Both the position numbers and the translations under genes were made by a program. This document shows positions 6,696-7,805 of a DNA stretch of 7,805 bases, piece after piece. Where the stretch lies: positions 1-7,805 of the forward strand of contig JAITFA010000122.1 of the NCBI GenBank assembly GCA_031281685.1, read 5' to 3'. Source of the stretch: Treponema sp. GTDB taxonomy: Bacteria; Spirochaetota; Spirochaetia; Treponematales; Breznakiellaceae. The number at the start of each line of letters is the position of its first letter. The stretch's first letter is position 1. The notes beneath the pieces were generated by a model. It saw nothing but the letters and a program-made list of their open reading frames with translations. It searched no databases and was not told where the DNA came from.

Positions 6696-7085
6696 CGAAA
6701 CGCGCAACAGTCCCTTAGGAAAGCTGTTTAGCCCATCGCGCAAAGTCCACCGTTCCGGCTGTTTACGACAGTTTGGCGGCTCGAAATTCTGAGAAGGACA
6801 TACCGTCCTGCTCCTCACAAGCCGATAACGCTCTCGGTGGAGCCGATAAACCTAGCGGTTTGGGACGGACTGCGCGGCGCGTGACGGGAAACCGCGCCCC
6901 TCAGTGGGCGAAGTATGCCCAGTCGCGGCGGAGCGGCATGTATAATAATGCTGGCAAGCTGTGTGTCGATTTCTAGCAAAACAGGGAATGCTATTTGCGC
7001 TACGCTCCATTCCCCCCGGTTTCTCTTCCCGTGCGGGAATCCAGTCCATCCGTTTAGCCGTATAAACCTCATCTTTGCGAATATA
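6696..7085. other. GC-rich, hairpin-rich stretch with no credible gene
   Basis: About 390 bases after trpS contain no ORF that looks like a protein, but many inverted repeats. They are CTGT/ACAG inside a CCG...CGG frame near 6750-6779, AGGAC/GTCCT (6795-6799 and 6805-6809, flanked by GAG/CTC), AAACC-TAGC-GGTTT (6848-6861), GGCGCG/CGCGCC (6876-6881 and 6893-6898), TGGGC/GCCCA (6905-6909 and 6917-6921), GGGAATG/CATTCCC (6984-6990 and 7008-7014) and TTCCCG-TG-CGGGAA (7026-7039). AGCCGATAA occurs twice (from 6830 and from 6841). A TATAAT lies at 6941-6946 without a good -35. This may be a structured RNA, a dispersed repeat, or decayed sequence; I could not match it to RNase P RNA, tmRNA or SRP RNA motifs. 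Confidence 0.4.
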
Positions 7086-7450
7086 TGCGTCAATACTGTT
7101 GATATATGCGCATTTCTTATTTATATTGACGCATTTTATAACAACAAATGCGCGTTTCAATATGAAAATGCGCATATCATAGTTATATATGCGCATAGAT
7201 TAATCACATATGCGCATATCATAACAATATATGCGTATTGATTAACTATATATACGCATATATGATTTAGATATGCGTATTTCTTGAACATATATGCGTC
7301 ATTATATCGAAGAAATGCGCGTATATTGTTGTAATATACGCATATATGTTTATAATATGCGTATATTTTATTAACATATGCGTATATATATTTATGATAT
7401 GCGCATATCATAAATATTTACGCGCCGTTATACCATAGAAAGGCGCATTT
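7086..7450. repeat. Array B: about 18 phased 21-bp units with core TRCGYA
   Basis: Core motifs TGCG(C/T)A or TACGCA recur with their first base at 7086, 7107, 7128, 7149, 7169, 7190, 7211, 7232, 7253, 7274, 7295, 7316, 7337, 7358, 7379 and 7400, with decayed copies at 7421 and 7442. Every step is 21 bp except one of 20 (7149 to 7169). The core is followed by a 10-13 base AT-rich variable part, usually ending in ATA. The core is dyad-symmetric in consensus (TRCGYA), and the units at 7253 and 7337 carry it in reverse form. Related variable parts recur 42 bp apart: CATATCATA at 7169 and 7211, GATTAA at 7190 and 7232. A further TGCG lies half a unit upstream (7076). The AT-rich composition contrasts sharply with the flanks. 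Such an array could be an iteron or centromere-like set of sites, but no replication or partition gene is in the window. Confidence 0.95.
7388..7417. repeat. 30-bp perfect palindrome at the end of array B
   Basis: Positions 7388-7402 are the exact reverse complement of 7403-7417, centred on GATATGCGCATATC at the unit that starts at 7400. There is no unpaired centre. It is much longer than the palindrome at any other unit (12 bp at 7208-7219 is the next best), and it is the last well-preserved unit of the array. Confidence 0.9.
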
Positions 7451-7460
7451 GACCCTTGAA

Positions 7461-7536
7461 CTCCGGCGCCTTCCTGCCGGCAATGCGCTTTGCTTCACAA
7501 AGCCTAAAGCCGGAAAAATGCCGCATACAGCCGGAG
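7461..7536. repeat. Nested inverted repeat between array B and the last gene
   Basis: The outer arms are CTCCGGC (7461-7467) and GCCGGAG (7530-7536). Inside them CCGGC (7477-7481) pairs with GCCGG (7509-7513), and after symmetric 5-base internal loops GCTTTG (7487-7492) pairs with CAAAGC (7498-7503) around a 5-base loop. AAAAA follows the right inner arm at 7514-7518 on the plus strand. No U-run follows on the plus strand, so it is not a standard terminator in that direction. It may be a REP-like palindrome or a structured RNA element. Confidence 0.65.
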
Positions 7537-7586
7537 CGTTATGCAGCATGCGCCCCAAAACTTTTTTACAAATTTTCGAGAAAATA

Positions 7587-7615
7587 TTGACGAAATAAAA
7601 CACGGTATTTATATT
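7587..7615 (+). promoter_or_regulatory. Promoter of the exported-protein gene
   Basis: TTGACG (7587-7592) and TATATT (7610-7615) are separated by exactly 17 bp, a strong sigma-70-type match. Transcription would start near 7622, leaving a leader of about 23 bases that holds the ribosome binding site. The -35 sequence is the same as that of alaS. Confidence 0.7.
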
Positions 7616-7632
7616 GTGTAGTATATATTTTC

Positions 7633-7638
7633 AAGGAG
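7633..7638 (+). promoter_or_regulatory. Strong ribosome binding site of the exported-protein gene
   Basis: AAGGAG lies 6 bases before the ATG at 7645. It fixes the start and contrasts with alaS, nusB and trpS, which have none. Confidence 0.8.
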
Positions 7639-7644
7639 TTTATT

Positions 7645-7805
7645 ATGAAAAAGATTTTTGTTTCATGTGTTCTGTTTCTTTCGGTTGGTTCTATATGTTT
7701 ATTTGCCCAAACGCCAAAACTAAGTATCGGCGGCGGGGGTTTTTTTACCAATTATATTGGCGGCGGCGGTCTTACCGACATAGCCTTTCTGGTATATAAT
7801 AAAGA
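7645..7805 (+). CDS. Exported, probably outer-membrane protein, cut by right edge
   Basis: Only the first 53 codons are in the window. The protein begins with a signal peptide: MKKIF, a hydrophobic core VSCVLFLSVGSICLFA, and likely cleavage in LFA|Q at residues 21-22 (signal peptidase I type; C18 does not sit in a good lipobox). The mature part starts QTPKLSIGGGGFF and then NYIGGGGLTD, a glycine/aromatic alternation that looks like the first strands of a small outer-membrane beta-barrel as found in many Treponema surface proteins. The family cannot be fixed from this fragment. A good promoter and ribosome binding site precede it, so it is expected to be well expressed and transcribed independently of trpS. 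No frame break is visible. Confidence 0.85.
   Translation, partial: MKKIFVSCVLFLSVGSICLFAQTPKLSIGGGGFFTNYIGGGGLTDIAFLVYNK

Noticed and set aside
6917..6946. Promoter around TATAAT at 6941-6946
   Set aside because: The -10 box is perfect but there is no acceptable -35 at 16-18 bp and no gene follows.
6696..7085. RNase P RNA, tmRNA or SRP RNA
   Set aside because: I looked for the conserved family sequences (such as GAGGAAAGTCC of RNase P RNA and the tmRNA ends) and did not find them.
6852..7241. ORFs on both strands running from the GC-rich stretch into array B
   Set aside because: They combine unrelated sequence with repeat-derived heptads (for example AYxxxI), with no start signal and no recognisable domain.
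7157..7411. Minus-strand 84-residue ORF rich in Tyr, Ile and Ala
   Set aside because: It is made only of array B units read in frame; the conservation is in the DNA core and phase, not in codons.
7086..7450. CRISPR array
   Set aside because: The conserved part is only about 6-9 bp and the units are 21 bp, far too short for CRISPR repeat plus spacer, and no cas gene is present.

Overview
The window reads as a chromosomal segment of a spirochaete, most likely a Treponema relative. The reasons are the short 595-residue alanyl-tRNA synthetase (the compact form known from Borrelia and Treponema, against roughly 870 residues in most bacteria), its Cys cluster, and a final secreted protein with a glycine-rich mature start like Treponema outer-membrane proteins. 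The species cannot be told from the sequence alone.

Layout. (1) Positions 1-1846, minus strand: an unrecognised 290-residue cytosolic protein followed after 5 bases by tilS (tRNA-Ile lysidine synthetase). tilS starts at a GTG and runs intact off the left edge. (2) Positions 1847-2306: a divergent intergenic region with eleven 21-bp tandem units, a duplicated 32/33-bp repeat and a promoter directly abutting alaS. (3) Positions 2307-6695, plus strand: alaS, a SurA/parvulin-like periplasmic chaperone-isomerase, nusB and trpS, closely packed. (4) Positions 6696-7644: about 950 bases with no credible gene. They hold a GC-rich stretch full of hairpins, a strictly 21-bp-phased AT-rich array of about 18 units with a degenerate palindromic core (TRCGYA), a 30-bp perfect palindrome near the array end, and a nested inverted repeat. 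(5) Positions 7645-7805: the start of an exported protein with a strong promoter and ribosome binding site, cut by the right edge.

The recognisable genes are mostly translation housekeeping (tRNA modification, two tRNA synthetases, NusB for rRNA transcription), with an envelope-protein folding factor in the same run. alaS and probably trpS have promoter-like elements whose -10 box lies only 6-7 bases before the ATG and no Shine-Dalgarno sequence, which suggests leaderless transcripts; the envelope-type genes have good ribosome binding sites.

The most unusual content is non-coding: two unrelated arrays that share a 21-bp period (two helical turns), each built of dyad-symmetric cores and each showing a 42-bp higher-order pattern. 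They look like multi-site protein-binding platforms or a class of helically phased satellite, but no function is demonstrated.
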